A DNA stretch of 64,000 nt from Paenibacillus sp. V4I7 (GCF_030817275.1 NZ_JAUSZD010000002.1:5208001-5272000); one strand, 5' to 3'. Shown: positions 17,720-26,783, numbered from the stretch's first letter. Made by a program: numbers and translations. The notes: a model not told the origin generated them from the sequence alone.

Positions 17720-18919
17720 TTAACCAGGCAGCCTATGGTCAACTCGCTTAGAATCAACCACCTTCATCGTCAAGGCAGCCCCAAGCAGTGTAACACCAGT
17801 AATGAGAAAAACGAATTGGATTCCGATCCAACCACCGAGCACACCGCCAAGCAAAGGACCAACTACAATACCGAACTGACTCGACGATTGGTTCAGGCTG
17901 ACAGCCCTTCCGCGGAAATCAGCCTCTGCATATTTGACGATGAGTGCATTCAACGCTGGATAAACGGCTGCAAAAAACAGTCCATAACTGAATCGCAGGA
18001 TGCCAAAGCCGACAAGGTGATGAACTCCGAGCTGCAGCAGATTGCCAATACCTCCGCCCAGTAACCCAATGAAGAGTATTTTCTCATAACCGATTCGCCC
18101 GCCAATGATCCCCCAACGGGGACCCGTAATGACCGTAGCAACGCCTACTGCTGAGAAAACAATGCCCGAGCTGAGCGAAGCGTTGTTTATACTGCCGCCG
18201 ATTTGCCCTACATAGATCGTTAGAAGCGGCTCCAAGATCATGACCGAAGTCGAAACTAGTAAAGTTAGCCCAAATATCCGCATTAATCGTGTGTTACCAG
18301 CAGCTTGTTTAAGATCCTTTATGACACTGGTACGAGCCCCATCACGCCCTTCGTGAACCTCTTTTACACCCACTAGGACGATGAAAGCGGATACTAACGT
18401 AATGAGGCCCGATGCCACGAAACACGCCCGCAATCCCATCCAATGACTAAGCATTCCTCCCGCAAGCGGTCCAAGAATTCCCCCTGCTGCAGACGACGTT
18501 GAAATGACGCCAAGTGCGTAACCGACGTGTTTCTCTGGTGTATTCGTACCAACCAGTGCAATGGAAGCAGGACTAAAGCCTGCCATGAATCCTTGAAAAA
18601 TCCGGACAAGAATGAAAGTGAAAGGATCATGAACAAAAAAGTTGGCGAAATGTACCAAGCTTAAACCTATGCCTGAGCGAACAAGCATAGGCTTCCGGCC
18701 ATATTTATCGGCGAGCGAACCCCAAAAGGGAGCACACAAACCACTGATCAGAAAGCTGATCGAAATGGAAATACCCGACCAAGCTTCCAACCCGCTTTGA
18801 ATTCCTAGGTCATTTTGCAAAAAAATAGGAAAGAAAGGCACCGAAAGGGTAAAAGCCATGTGGTTAAAAAATAAGCCCAACCATAACATATAAAGATTGC
18901 GTTTCCAGTAACGTTCCAT
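17720..18919 (-). CDS. MFS transporter (multidrug/efflux type)
   Basis: 399 residues with twelve predicted membrane segments. The MFS loop 2-3 motif reads GSLADKYGRKPMLVRSGIG near 66-84, and GFSPASIALVGTNTP near 115-129 resembles drug:proton antiporters of the MdtG/YttB type. It lies 75 bases after the GNAT gene and may export an acetylated or unused sulfur compound, which is speculation from position. No clear terminator follows before the leader RNA promoter. Confidence 0.8.
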   Translation of the reverse strand: MERYWKRNLYMLWLGLFFNHMAFTLSVPFFPIFLQNDLGIQSGLEAWSGISISISFLISGLCAPFWGSLADKYGRKPMLVRSGIGLSLVHFANFFVHDPFTFILVRIFQGFMAGFSPASIALVGTNTPEKHVGYALGVISTSSAAGGILGPLAGGMLSHWMGLRACFVASGLITLVSAFIVLVGVKEVHEGRDGARTSVIKDLKQAAGNTRLMRIFGLTLLVSTSVMILEPLLTIYVGQIGGSINNASLSSGIVFSAVGVATVITGPRWGIIGGRIGYEKILFIGLLGGGIGNLLQLGVHHLVGFGILRFSYGLFFAAVYPALNALIVKYAEADFRGRAVSLNQSSSQFGIVVGPLLGGVLGGWIGIQFVFLITGVTLLGAALTMKVVDSKRVDHRLPG

Positions 18920-18994
18920 GTGCCACCACCTTTTATCCCATTAAAGTAACCGGTATGACACTAGGGAAACATAGAGAAGATCGATCCCTGCTTA

Positions 18995-19525
18995 TTATCG
19001 AAGAATGGCTGTTTCTTTTAAATGAAGGCGATAGCTTTTTACAACGACATCTCCCTTTTGAATATCCTTGTCAAACGCGCGTTCGAATCCCAAACGTTCA
19101 TAAAGCTTCACCGCAGATTCCATCATATCGGATGTATGCAAATGAAGCGTGGTTGCGCCTAATTCAAGCGCGCGTCTTGCGCTTTCTTTAATTAGCTCCG
19201 TTGCTATGCCCTTTCCTCTTGCTTGGGGAGAAACGGCCAATAAACGAATTATGGGCGTTTGAATGTTCAGTTCGGGGAGTCCGTAGGCAACCTCAGAAGA
19301 GTGATACAAGAGAGAGCTGCCAACAATCTCGCCATCGACTTCGGCAACAATACGAGCGGTTGGAGCGTCGCCATCCACAGAAGCCAGAATGTTCTCCTTG
19401 TAAAGTTCCCATCCTTCTGGTGATAGCACAGATTGGTATTGACCATAGGCCTCCGCGAGCAGCTGTCTAATAACTCCACGATCCTCTGCTCTCGCTTCGC
19501 GAATTTGAATGACACTTGCACTCAT
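18995..19525 (-). CDS. GNAT N-acetyltransferase, possible SnaA (YtmI) counterpart
   Basis: About 176 residues from the ATG at 19523-19525 (GGAG about ten bases upstream). The acetyl-CoA loop is VSPQARGKGIATELIKES near 102-119, and TLHLHTSDMMESAVKLYERLGFERA follows as in GNATs. It sits directly after an M20 deacylase gene. In B. subtilis SnaA (GNAT) acetylates the alkylated cysteine and SndA (M20) removes the acetyl group after dealkylation; this adjacent pair fits those roles. Confidence 0.8.
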   Translation of the reverse strand: MSASVIQIREARAEDRGVIRQLLAEAYGQYQSVLSPEGWELYKENILASVDGDAPTARIVAEVDGEIVGSSLLYHSSEVAYGLPELNIQTPIIRLLAVSPQARGKGIATELIKESARRALELGATTLHLHTSDMMESAVKLYERLGFERAFDKDIQKGDVVVKSYRLHLKETAILR

Positions 19526-19555
19526 ATCATCACATCTCCAATTTATTTTTTTCAC

Positions 19556-20722
19556 TTAATAGGAATTTAACTGCTTTAAGGCATGCTTGGCTAATATGGC
19601 AAAATAATTCGCACTGATCGGCAGAGCGCGCTCATCCAAATCGAACGCCGGATGGTGCCACTCTTGCGTACCGGATGTTCCCATAAACACGAAGACACCG
19701 GGTATTTTCTTCTGATAGAAAGCGAAATCCTCCCCCGCTGATGAAGGTGTTGGAGTTATAACCTGCAGACCTGCATGGCCTGCTGCTTGAACGGCTACTT
19801 CCGCTAACTCCGCATCGTTCAGAACGGACGGAGGTCCCTTGATCCAACGAACCGAAGCCTTAGTGCCATATGCAGCAGCGACTCCTTGAACGACCTGATC
19901 GAAGCGATTCAGCACAACCGATCTAACATTTTCATCAAATGTACGCACCGTACCGTCCAATATCGCTTTATCTGGAATCACATTCCATGCCGTTCCGCTA
20001 TGCATCTTTGTCACACTAATCACCGCACTGTGTAGTGAGCTAATATTTCTGCTTACAATCGATTGTAGTGCCGTAACGATATGCGCCCCCGTTACAATGG
20101 GATCAATCCCCACTTCTGGAACAGCAGCATGTGTGCCGACTCCCTCAATTTCAACTACAAATCCATCGGCAGCAGCCATTAATGGCCCCGATTTAATTCC
20201 AATCGTTCCCACTGGAAGATCGGGCTTATTATGCATGCCGAAGATTGCACGTACCCCTTCCAATGCACCGCTGCTGATTACTTTCTCAGCTCCTCCTGCC
20301 TTTTCCTCAGCTGGTTGGAAAATGAAGCGAACAGTGCCGTCCAGTTCATTTTCCTGCTGCTTTAGCAGGAGTGCAGCCCCAAGAATGGCAGCAGTATGGA
20401 AATCGTGGCCGCAAGCATGCATTTTGCCTGGAATGACTGAAGCATAGGCAAATCCGGTCTCTTCTTGGATCGGTAAAGCATCAATGTCGGCCCGAATAGC
20501 AATAATGGGTCCTCCTTGTTTACCTCCAATTTCCGCGACGAGACCTGTTTTGAGAGGATAATTGGCAATTCGGATATCCGCTTCCTGCAGCCAAGTGCGA
20601 ATCGAGGCTGTGGTTTCGAATTCTTCATAGGATAATTCCGGATACTGGTGCAGTTGACGCCGAATCGCAATCAGCTTTTGTCCGAATTCAGGTGACAACC
20701 CTGTTGAAGATAGATGACTCAT
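19556..20722 (-). CDS. M20 family amidohydrolase, possible SndA (N-acetylcysteine deacetylase)
   Basis: 388-residue M20D metallopeptidase/deacylase (hippurate hydrolase type). Metal ligands are visible in [37 protein letters not shown] (His-x-Cys-x-His-Asp), the PAEEKAGG Glu pair, GMHNKPD and the C-terminal [15 protein letters not shown] dimerisation domain ([20 protein letters not shown]) lies near 183-202. The start ATG follows AAAGGAGG and overlaps, as ATGA, the stop of a truncated LLM, evidence for former translational coupling. In B. subtilis the equivalent gene lies in the ytmI operon. Confidence 0.85.
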   Translation of the reverse strand: MSHLSSTGLSPEFGQKLIAIRRQLHQYPELSYEEFETTASIRTWLQEADIRIANYPLKTGLVAEIGGKQGGPIIAIRADIDALPIQEETGFAYASVIPGKMHACGHDFHTAAILGAALLLKQQENELDGTVRFIFQPAEEKAGGAEKVISSGALEGVRAIFGMHNKPDLPVGTIGIKSGPLMAAADGFVVEIEGVGTHAAVPEVGIDPIVTGAHIVTALQSIVSRNISSLHSAVISVTKMHSGTAWNVIPDKAILDGTVRTFDENVRSVVLNRFDQVVQGVAAAYGTKASVRWIKGPPSVLNDAELAEVAVQAAGHAGLQVITPTPSSAGEDFAFYQKKIPGVFVFMGTSGTQEWHHPAFDLDERALPISANYFAILAKHALKQLNSY

Positions 20723-20865
20723 ATTATTTCCTCCTTTGACGCACCATTTCTTAGGCTATATCGGTTTTGCGGCACTGGCAAATTCAAATGATCACGAAGC
20801 GTGTCACTTTCGTATTTGGTCCGGAATAATCCTTTCTCCTGCAAAAGAGGGACGACCAGATTTGT
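20719..20865 (-). pseudogene. C-terminal remnant of an NtaA/CmoJ-type LLM
   Basis: The last 47 or so codons of an LLM remain: [19 protein letters not shown] then [16 protein letters not shown], matching the C-termini of the genes at 12430 and 13815. An in-frame TAA lies just before, and the rest of the gene is missing. Its stop overlaps the M20 start by ATGA, showing that a CmoJ-like gene once preceded the deacylase gene. Confidence 0.75.
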
Positions 20866-20929
20866 TTATCCAAGACAAGTATGGAGTTGCGGTAGTTCCT
20901 GCATTCTAATTAGCTAAACGTAGAAAAAT

Positions 20930-20964
20930 GCGTCCTTCAAGCCGGTTAAACGGTTTAGAGGACG
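20930..20964 (-). terminator. Terminator of the GNAT-LLM pair
   Basis: GCGTCCT and AGGACGC form a stem with an inner CCG/CGG pair. There is a T run on both sides depending on strand, so it may act in both directions. It follows the LLM stop at 20976. Confidence 0.75.
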
Positions 20965-20975
20965 CTTTTTTCTTG

Positions 20976-22055
20976 TTAAGACACCGTAAAAACACCTTGT
21001 TGCAACGACGGCAGTTTGTTGCTGCCCCATACTTTACTGGGAATCTCGCGTCGAAGCACCGGCACAACTTCGGTGGCAAATCGCTCAACCTGCTCGCATT
21101 GCTCTGCTTCAGTCAATCCGTCCACGCTGATGCTAACCACTTGGTGCCCATAGGCCGCATGATAGTTCATGATCTTCTCAATAACGTTCTCAGGGCTACC
21201 TATCAGGACAGGCCCGTACTTAATATTGTCCTCGAGGTCTTTGAAAGGTGTGTTGTTGATCCGCGATGCAGTCGTAGCGTGAAAGGCATCGTAGTAGGGG
21301 CGATAGCGTTTGATCGCCTCCTCTGTGGTGTTTGCCAGATACAAACTACCAAAACCCGAGCCAACGATTGCGTTTTGGGAATCATGGCCATAATAGGCCA
21401 AACGCTCGCGATAGTGATCGATTAACGCTTTGTATTTGGCCTGTGGGTGAAACGTGTTGGAGGAAAAAATCGGTTCGCCATATTTCGCTGCTAACTCGGT
21501 GGACAGCGTACTTGATGCGCTGCCATGCCACACCGGGATTGGCTTTTGAAAGGGTCTTGGCTGTGTAGTGACATCGTCCAGTGGTGTACGGTAGCGCCCC
21601 TGCCAGGTAACATTCTCTTCATTCCACAAGCGCTTCAGGAGTGCATATCGCTCAGCAAGGGATTCCCATTGCTCCTCCTCGGTAATCCCGAAAAGCGGGT
21701 AGTGGCGTGGGTCGTTGCCTTTGCCGATGATCAACTCGATCCGCCCGCCCGAGAGATGATCAAGTGTAGCGTAGTCCTCAGCAACGCGTACAGGGTCGAG
21801 CACGCTTAGAACCGTCACCGTAGTTAGCAAGCGGATCCGTGAGGTTCTGGCAGCGATCGCTGTGAGCACTATTGGCGGGGAAGAGGACAGGAATGGTGCC
21901 CCATGCCGCTCACCCACACCGTAAGCATCTAAACCAAGTTCTTCGGCAAGGACGGCCTGTTTCAGCACGTTCTCAAATTTCTGTTGGGTAGTCAACGTTT
22001 CCCCGCTTACAGCGTTGGGGATATTCATCAATAGGCTAAATAAAGCAAATTTCAT
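20976..22055 (-). CDS. Luciferase-like monooxygenase (single-component class)
   Basis: 359-residue LLM, distinct from the NtaA type. It has LGLDAYGVGERHGAPFLSSSP near 41-61 and VTVLSVLDPVRVAEDYATLDHLSGGRIELIIGKG near 79-112, the core flavin-site pattern of alkanal/F420-like LLMs, and a VWHGSASSTLSTELAAKYGE segment near 174-193. It starts 17 bases after the GNAT at 22072 and ends in a terminator, so the two genes form one transcript. Substrate unknown; the candidate sulfur operator upstream suggests sulfur scavenging. Confidence 0.8.
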   Translation of the reverse strand: MKFALFSLLMNIPNAVSGETLTTQQKFENVLKQAVLAEELGLDAYGVGERHGAPFLSSSPPIVLTAIAARTSRIRLLTTVTVLSVLDPVRVAEDYATLDHLSGGRIELIIGKGNDPRHYPLFGITEEEQWESLAERYALLKRLWNEENVTWQGRYRTPLDDVTTQPRPFQKPIPVWHGSASSTLSTELAAKYGEPIFSSNTFHPQAKYKALIDHYRERLAYYGHDSQNAIVGSGFGSLYLANTTEEAIKRYRPYYDAFHATTASRINNTPFKDLEDNIKYGPVLIGSPENVIEKIMNYHAAYGHQVVSISVDGLTEAEQCEQVERFATEVVPVLRREIPSKVWGSNKLPSLQQGVFTVS

Positions 22056-22071
22056 CTTATGTAATCCCCCA

Positions 22072-22551
22072 TCAATATGGTTTACCGGGAACGCGAGTCA
22101 AATCCTTCAGATAGGCAAGCACAAGATCCCAATTTCCGCTAAAGATCGGAATTTGATGATAGCCAACTCGTTCATAGAGCGCAGCCGCTTCCGGTTGTTT
22201 GGGGCCAGTCTGCAACTTAATGTTGCTGTAGCCAAACTCGATCGCCAGGCGATCAATCTCGGCAAGAATCGCTTGCGCCACTCCCTTACGTCGGTAATCG
22301 GAGCGTGTATACATCCGTTTGACTTCTACCGTGGTGTCATCCAATGGTCGCAAAGCGCCGCATCCAACAGGATGACCTTCGATACGGGCGACCACAAATG
22401 CGGCACGCGGCACTTCGATGTCAGATGGATTGAAGCCTGCGCTTCCATCAGAGTCGTAGATCACTCCCAGCTCTGTGCTCAGTTCCCTGATCAATTGCTC
22501 TGAGTCTTTACTTCGAACATCCTCAGGAGCAGCAGTAATCTTCGAAATCAT
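22072..22551 (-). CDS. GNAT family N-acetyltransferase
   Basis: About 159 residues from the ATG at 22549-22551, chosen for GGGAGG nine bases upstream. Motif A is VKRMYTRSDYRRKGVAQAIL near 77-96, with RRKGVA as the acetyl-CoA loop, and the C-terminal YERVGYHQIPIF follows. It is cotranscribed with an LLM gene, repeating the GNAT/LLM pairing of the main sulfur operon. Confidence 0.8.
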   Translation of the reverse strand: MISKITAAPEDVRSKDSEQLIRELSTELGVIYDSDGSAGFNPSDIEVPRAAFVVARIEGHPVGCGALRPLDDTTVEVKRMYTRSDYRRKGVAQAILAEIDRLAIEFGYSNIKLQTGPKQPEAAALYERVGYHQIPIFSGNWDLVLAYLKDLTRVPGKPY

Positions 22552-22582
22552 AGTTTCATTCCTCCCTTGCCCAATTATACAC

Positions 22583-22597
22583 ATTGGTTTTATCGGT
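22583..22597 (+). promoter_or_regulatory. Candidate sulfur operator (shared motif, copy 2)
   Basis: ATTGGTTTTATCGGT overlaps the presumed promoter (minus-strand TATAAT just downstream) of the GNAT-LLM pair. It matches the site at 16220-16234 at 14 of 15 positions. Confidence 0.4.
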
Positions 22598-22657
22598 AAT
22601 TCTTATTTGATAAATTTATCATCTCTATGAAAGAGCGTCTAATTAGTCTTTTCTATT

Positions 22658-22762
22658 CTAAAATTCAATATTTCTATCTAAATACCCCACGACCTCGGTA
22701 TGCTCCGAATTGCCCCACACTTCGCAGGATCCTTCATTTGGGTCGAATATCAGAATAGCCGA
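22658..22762 (-). pseudogene. Unidentified C-terminal gene remnant
   Basis: About 34 codons read through in one frame (including LIFDPNEGSCEVWGNSEHTE) to a TAG. Stops close the frame immediately upstream. The composition looks coding, but I do not recognise the family. It lies in an otherwise gene-free stretch of about 720 bases that also holds the MITE. Confidence 0.3.
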
Positions 22763-22850
22763 TCAATCTCAAAATAAAATACGTATGCGCACCTCGCTGA
22801 TTGACTGGCAATAAGGAACAATAGTTTGGAGCAAAAAAGATTCCCACTAA

Positions 22851-23020
22851 AAAAGGGGCTGTCCCAAAAGGGTAAACCCAAATGAGTCAATCCCATAATA
22901 TGTGCGAAAGAACCTTCAAACTCACTATAAAAGTGGGAATGAAGGTTCTTTTGTTGCCCAATATTGCGTACAAAGTGGGGGGTGGAATTTCCTGAAATGA
23001 CTTTTGGGACAGCCCCTTTT
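22851..23020. mobile_element. 170-bp MITE-like element with 20-bp perfect terminal inverted repeats
   Basis: The left end AAAAGGGGCTGTCCCAAAAG (22851-22870) is the exact reverse complement of the right end at 23001-23020. GGGCTGTCCCAAAAG-type ends are typical of IS1182/IS5-like elements and their deletion derivatives. An internal palindrome (AAAGAACCTTC at about 22907 with GAAGGTTCTTT near 22941) gives a nested hairpin. No transposase is encoded. Confidence 0.8.
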
Positions 23021-23265
23021 AAAGTCCAGGTATAATAAATTCAAAATACGGTCCAGACAAGATTATCACTCCGTCCTTGTCATGAAGATCATCTCGTCAA
23101 AAAGTGAATCTGCTCAATGGATAAGGAAACCTTACATCACAGGAATTTCGAAATTTCCAATCTGGAAGCAGCGGAATCCAATTTGGTAAACAGCCCTTTA
23201 AACAGGTGACGGAAACCAAATTTCAAGGCTTCGTCAAACCCGATTACCAAAAATAACTTTTCGGT

Positions 23266-23295
23266 AGAAAAAGGAGCTGCGCTGCAGCTCCTTTA
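23266..23295 (-). terminator. Terminator of the phosphatase gene
   Basis: AAAGGAGCTGC and GCAGCTCCTTT form a strong stem just downstream of the stop at 23309, with a short T run on the minus strand. Confidence 0.8.
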
Positions 23296-23308
23296 ACCAT
23301 ATACCCGT

Positions 23309-23746
23309 TCATTTCAGATCCGGAAAAAGCCGGGCTACCGATTTGAGAAGCTCCGGATGCACATTTGCTTCGGTACGAATCTGTTTCAAGGCTTCTTCCG
23401 CTTGCTGAACAGTCGGCTCAATGCCTAGTTGCAGCAATACAGCTATCGCGACACTTCCCGTCCGGCTTCGTCCTGCTGCACAATGGAGAGCAACCTTTTT
23501 CCCATCACGGTAATGGCGAATCACTTCATCGGCTGCTTTCCCAATCTGACCCTCTTGTCCCTCTTGTTGGTCAACAAGCGGAATGTGAATAAGCTCCACC
23601 GATTCTGGTGAGCTCGCTGCCTCTTGTGCTTCTGCGCGCAAATCGATCACCACTTCAACCTGCTCGTCTTCGATCATTTGCTTCACATCTTTGGCTCCTC
23701 CGATAAAGATACGTTCCTCATGTAAAGATTGATAGTCTTTTCCCAT
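23309..23746 (-). CDS. Dual-specificity/protein tyrosine phosphatase-like protein
   Basis: 145 residues with the Cys-phosphatase P-loop HCAAGRSRTGSVA (HCx5R, about residues 94-106), preceded by IGKAADEVIRHYRDGKKVAL. A candidate general-acid Asp is in IPLVDQQEGQEG near 60-71. The ATG follows AAGGGAG. It is a small soluble phosphatase of unknown substrate with its own terminator. Confidence 0.8.
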   Translation of the reverse strand: MGKDYQSLHEERIFIGGAKDVKQMIEDEQVEVVIDLRAEAQEAASSPESVELIHIPLVDQQEGQEGQIGKAADEVIRHYRDGKKVALHCAAGRSRTGSVAIAVLLQLGIEPTVQQAEEALKQIRTEANVHPELLKSVARLFPDLK

Positions 23747-23834
23747 AATAACATCACATCTCCCTTAAAATTCGGACGATTCGCTATCCTTAATCATGAC
23801 GAGGTCCATAATCAGCTTATGATCGGTTCGGATT

Positions 23835-24002
23835 TTACTGCTCTTTTAATTGTTTAAAAAGTTTTAGCATATTTTGGTTGATTGCATCAATCATATTCCA
23901 TAATTGGTATTCAAAATGACGCGTTAGATGTTGTTCCATCTGAGATAAAGCTTGCAGGATGTCTTGCTGCCACTGTATATCCCCGATTTCTCGTTTGTTC
24001 AT
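23835..24002 (-). CDS. Small hypothetical protein (55 aa)
   Basis: 55 residues starting MNKREIGDIQWQQDI, from the ATG at 24000-24002, with GGAGAGG just upstream; a longer ORF without a good site is less likely. It is largely helical (ILQALSQMEQHLTRHFEYQ, then a second amphipathic helix), with no Cys and no membrane segment. It lies between the metI terminator and the phosphatase gene. Family not recognised. Confidence 0.55.
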   Translation of the reverse strand: MNKREIGDIQWQQDILQALSQMEQHLTRHFEYQLWNMIDAINQNMLKLFKQLKEQ

Positions 24003-24075
24003 ATCCTCTCCAACTATATACCTAGTATTATACTCGGAATTATATGAATTACAATAACATAATTCATAATTGTTT

Positions 24076-24114
24076 AAAAAAATCGGGCAATCAAAATGAT
24101 TCATTTGATCGCCC
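24076..24114 (-). terminator. Terminator of the metQ-metN-metI operon
   Basis: GGGCGATCAAA and TTTTGATTGCCC form a stem downstream of the metI stop, followed by a run of seven T on the minus strand. Confidence 0.8.
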
Positions 24115-24129
24115 TTGCTTACTTAACTT

Positions 24130-24789
24130 TTACTTCCTCAATCTCTTCGATATCCAATTTCCTAATGATTGCACGATCTGGACTATAAGAACAAGCAAAA
24201 GCACGGAGGTGTACATCACATCCGGTTCCCAACGCTGATATCCGAACCTTATTGCAACGTCCCCTAATCCCCCGGCTCCCATAACTCCGGCCATTGCCGA
24301 TGCACCAATTAACCCAATCGTGGCAATCGCTAGTCCGAGAATCAAAGCTGGCCGGGCCTCTCTTAAGATAACGCGAAATATAATCTGCTGTTTAGAAGCG
24401 CCCATAGCCTGATAAGCCTCTATGATACCAGGATCGACCTCTAATAATGCTGTTTCCATCAAGCGTGAAATATAAGGCGCGGTGTAAAAAACAAGAGGGA
24501 CGATAGCTCCTTTCACACCAATGGTCGTACCGACAAGCCATTTCGTTAAGGGGATAATGGCAACCATAATAATAATAAATGGTATGGAACGAATGATATT
24601 AATGACAGCATTCAGTATATGATAAACACCTGAATTTGCATAAAGATTACCTGGTCTTAGTACCACCAGCAGCACGCCTAGCAATAGTCCAATTACGCTT
24701 GAAATCACTAACGAATATCCGACCATGACAGCCGTTTCGTTGATAGACTTCAGATAAAGGTCTGCATCTTCTATTAATTTATTTAACAT
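24130..24789 (-). CDS. metI: Methionine ABC transporter permease MetI
   Basis: 219 residues, five or so membrane helices. IRSIPFIIIMVAIIPLTKWLVGT and EAYQAMGASKQQIIFRVIL (the ATPase-contact loop) are characteristic, as is GAMAGVMGAGGLGDVAIRFGYQRW near the C-terminus apart from small changes. The ATG at 24787-24789 lies inside the metN end, a 10-base overlap; a TTG five codons earlier is possible. It is the third gene of metQ-metN-metI. Confidence 0.9.
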   Translation of the reverse strand: MLNKLIEDADLYLKSINETAVMVGYSLVISSVIGLLLGVLLVVLRPGNLYANSGVYHILNAVINIIRSIPFIIIMVAIIPLTKWLVGTTIGVKGAIVPLVFYTAPYISRLMETALLEVDPGIIEAYQAMGASKQQIIFRVILREARPALILGLAIATIGLIGASAMAGVMGAGGLGDVAIRFGYQRWEPDVMYTSVLLLVLIVQIVQSLGNWISKRLRK

Positions 24790-25807
24790 CTTCGATAACC
24801 TCAATCCTTAAGCCCTGCTCCTTCAGAAAACGTATACCGTTCTCAATAACAACCGGATCTCCCGTTATATGCAATACCAATGTACCGAAAATTGTTTCTT
24901 TAATTTGAGTGATATTCCCGTAAATAATACTGGGACGCAAAGTAAATTTTGCTGTTAAGTCTGCCAGAACAGGCTCCGTCACAGAATCGCCGATAAATGA
25001 AGCCCGTATTAAGGTGCCTGCTCTCCCCGGATTTCGCAATTGAGTCCAAAGCATTTCCGGAATTTCCGTATCAAAAACACTTTTGATAAACTTGCGTGTT
25101 GTATCGGTTTGCGGTGCATAAAACAGATCGATAACCGAACCCTGCTCGACAATGCTGCCATTTTCCATGACGGCAACCCGATCGCAGATTTTTTTGATGA
25201 CATGCATTTCATGCGTGATAAGGACAATCGTAATCTCGTATTTACGGTTAATATCCAGAAGCAAGTCCAGGATAGAGTCTGTGGTTTGGGGATCCAACGC
25301 TGAAGTAGCCTCATCGCAAAGTAAAATCTCCGGATCGTTCGCCAAGGCTCTGGCAATCGCAACACGCTGCTTTTGTCCTCCTGAAAGCTGACGCGGATAA
25401 GACTTTTCTTTATCCTGAAGACCAACCACTTCAAGCAATTCTCTTACTTTGGCTTCTATTTTCTTTTTTGGAACCTTTGCCAACTCCAGCGGTGCGGCTA
25501 CGTTCTGATAAACGGTCCCTGATGAGAGCAGGTTAAAATGCTGGAAGATCATCCCTATCTTTCTTCGCATCATCCTCATGTCCTTCTCATTTAATTGCGA
25601 CATCTCAACACCATGGATCCTGATGCTGCCTGAAGTTGGCTTTTCCAAATAATTGATGCAGCGCAAAAGCGAGCTTTTGCCTGCCCCGCTGTAGCCGATC
25701 ACACCGAATATTTCACCTTTACGGATTTGAAGGTTTGCCTGTCTAACCGCTTCTACCCGTACTCCCTTTTGTTCAAATGTTTTACTAACGTTTATCAAGT
25801 CAATCAA
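24779..25807 (-). CDS. metN: Methionine ABC transporter ATPase MetN
   Basis: 342 residues: Walker A GYSGAGKSS near 38-46, Q-loop IFQHFNLL, signature [15 protein letters not shown], Walker B ILLCDEATSALDP (Ala for Pro after Glu, normal for MetN), switch His in THEMHVIKK, and a C-terminal NIL domain (about 265-342) that in MetN senses methionine. The start is TTG, preceded by GGAGAGG. It follows an attenuator-like hairpin after metQ, so metNI may be expressed at a lower level than the binding protein. Confidence 0.9.
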   Translation of the reverse strand: MIDLINVSKTFEQKGVRVEAVRQANLQIRKGEIFGVIGYSGAGKSSLLRCINYLEKPTSGSIRIHGVEMSQLNEKDMRMMRRKIGMIFQHFNLLSSGTVYQNVAAPLELAKVPKKKIEAKVRELLEVVGLQDKEKSYPRQLSGGQKQRVAIARALANDPEILLCDEATSALDPQTTDSILDLLLDINRKYEITIVLITHEMHVIKKICDRVAVMENGSIVEQGSVIDLFYAPQTDTTRKFIKSVFDTEIPEMLWTQLRNPGRAGTLIRASFIGDSVTEPVLADLTAKFTLRPSIIYGNITQIKETIFGTLVLHITGDPVVIENGIRFLKEQGLRIEVIEDVK

Positions 25808-25842
25808 GATGTACCTCTCCTCTTATGCAATCATTAAGGCAA

Positions 25843-25870
25843 AAGGCCCCTTTCGTTTGGAAAGAGACCT
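25843..25870 (-). terminator. Intra-operon attenuator between metQ and metN
   Basis: AGGTCTCTTTC and GAAAGGGGCCT form an imperfect stem with TTTT after it on the minus strand. Such a partial terminator would raise metQ (binding protein) over metN and metI. Confidence 0.6.
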
Positions 25871-25895
25871 CTGTTTTTTCCATCAAGCGCATTAC

Positions 25896-26783
25896 TTACC
25901 AAGACGGCACTATGTAGCTGCCGTATTTATCTAAAACAAGTTTCTTAACCTCTTCGGAATGGTAGGCTTTAATTAATCTTTGGAATACCGGTTTATCTTT
26001 ATCGGCCGTTCGCACAGCTATAAGATTTACCCAAGGCGAATCTTTCGGTTCAATAAAGATTGCATCTTTAGTAGGTACAAAACCGTTATCCACTGCATAG
26101 TTCGTATTAATTACCGCAGCTGTAAGATCCGGCAGAGCTTTCGGAATGAAAGGAGCTTCCAATTCCTTGAATTTAAGCTTCTTCGGATTGTCTACGATAT
26201 CGCGAACGGTGGCTTTAACACCAACACCTTCCTTCAGCTTGATCAATCCCGCACGTTCAAACAGAATCAAGGCTCTTGCCCCGTTAGACGGGTCATTCGG
26301 CAATCCAAGCTCATCACCTTCTTTGATCTCCGAAACGTTTTTAATTTTCTTGGAATACAAGCCTATCGGAAAATTTAACGTATTAGCCAGCTTAACGATG
26401 TCCAGCTTGTTATCCGCCTTGAATTGATTGAGATAAGGCTCATGCTGGAAGGCATTAGCATCCAATTGGCCATCTGCCAACACTTTGTTCGGTTGAATGT
26501 AATCGTTGAACGTAACAATTTCAATTTCCAAATTGTCCTTCGCCGCTACCTCTTTAACCTTCTTCCAAATTTCTTCCTCCACGCCTGCGGAAATGCCGAC
26601 TTTCAACTTCGCTTTCTCGCTTGCCGGACTGGCTGCTGGCGAAGGAGCGGATGAAGGACTAGCGGCTGCTGTCGGCGCTGCGCTTACTGATGTTGCAGTT
26701 TTCGTTTCTACTGTTTTTCCACATCCGGTTACCACCAATATTACAATCATGGTAAAAATGGATATTAAATGCGATCTTTTCAT
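25896..26783 (-). CDS. metQ: Methionine-binding lipoprotein MetQ
   Basis: 295 residues of the NlpA/MetQ family. The lipobox ends VVTGC (Cys near 21) and is followed by a Ser/Ala/Pro-rich spacer to about residue 58. Family motifs are VGISAGVEEEIWKKVKEVA, NDYIQPNKVLADGQLDANAFQH and GLPNDPSNGARALILFERAG. Heads metQ-metN-metI. I saw no S-box (SAM-I) aptamer in the upstream gap. Confidence 0.9.
   Translation of the reverse strand: MKRSHLISIFTMIVILVVTGCGKTVETKTATSVSAAPTAAASPSSAPSPAASPASEKAKLKVGISAGVEEEIWKKVKEVAAKDNLEIEIVTFNDYIQPNKVLADGQLDANAFQHEPYLNQFKADNKLDIVKLANTLNFPIGLYSKKIKNVSEIKEGDELGLPNDPSNGARALILFERAGLIKLKEGVGVKATVRDIVDNPKKLKFKELEAPFIPKALPDLTAAVINTNYAVDNGFVPTKDAIFIEPKDSPWVNLIAVRTADKDKPVFQRLIKAYHSEEVKKLVLDKYGSYIVPSW

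Noticed and set aside
17681-18064. Plus-strand ORF of 127 codons opposite the MFS gene
   Set aside because: Low-complexity, hydrophilic shadow of a membrane protein frame, without ribosome binding site.
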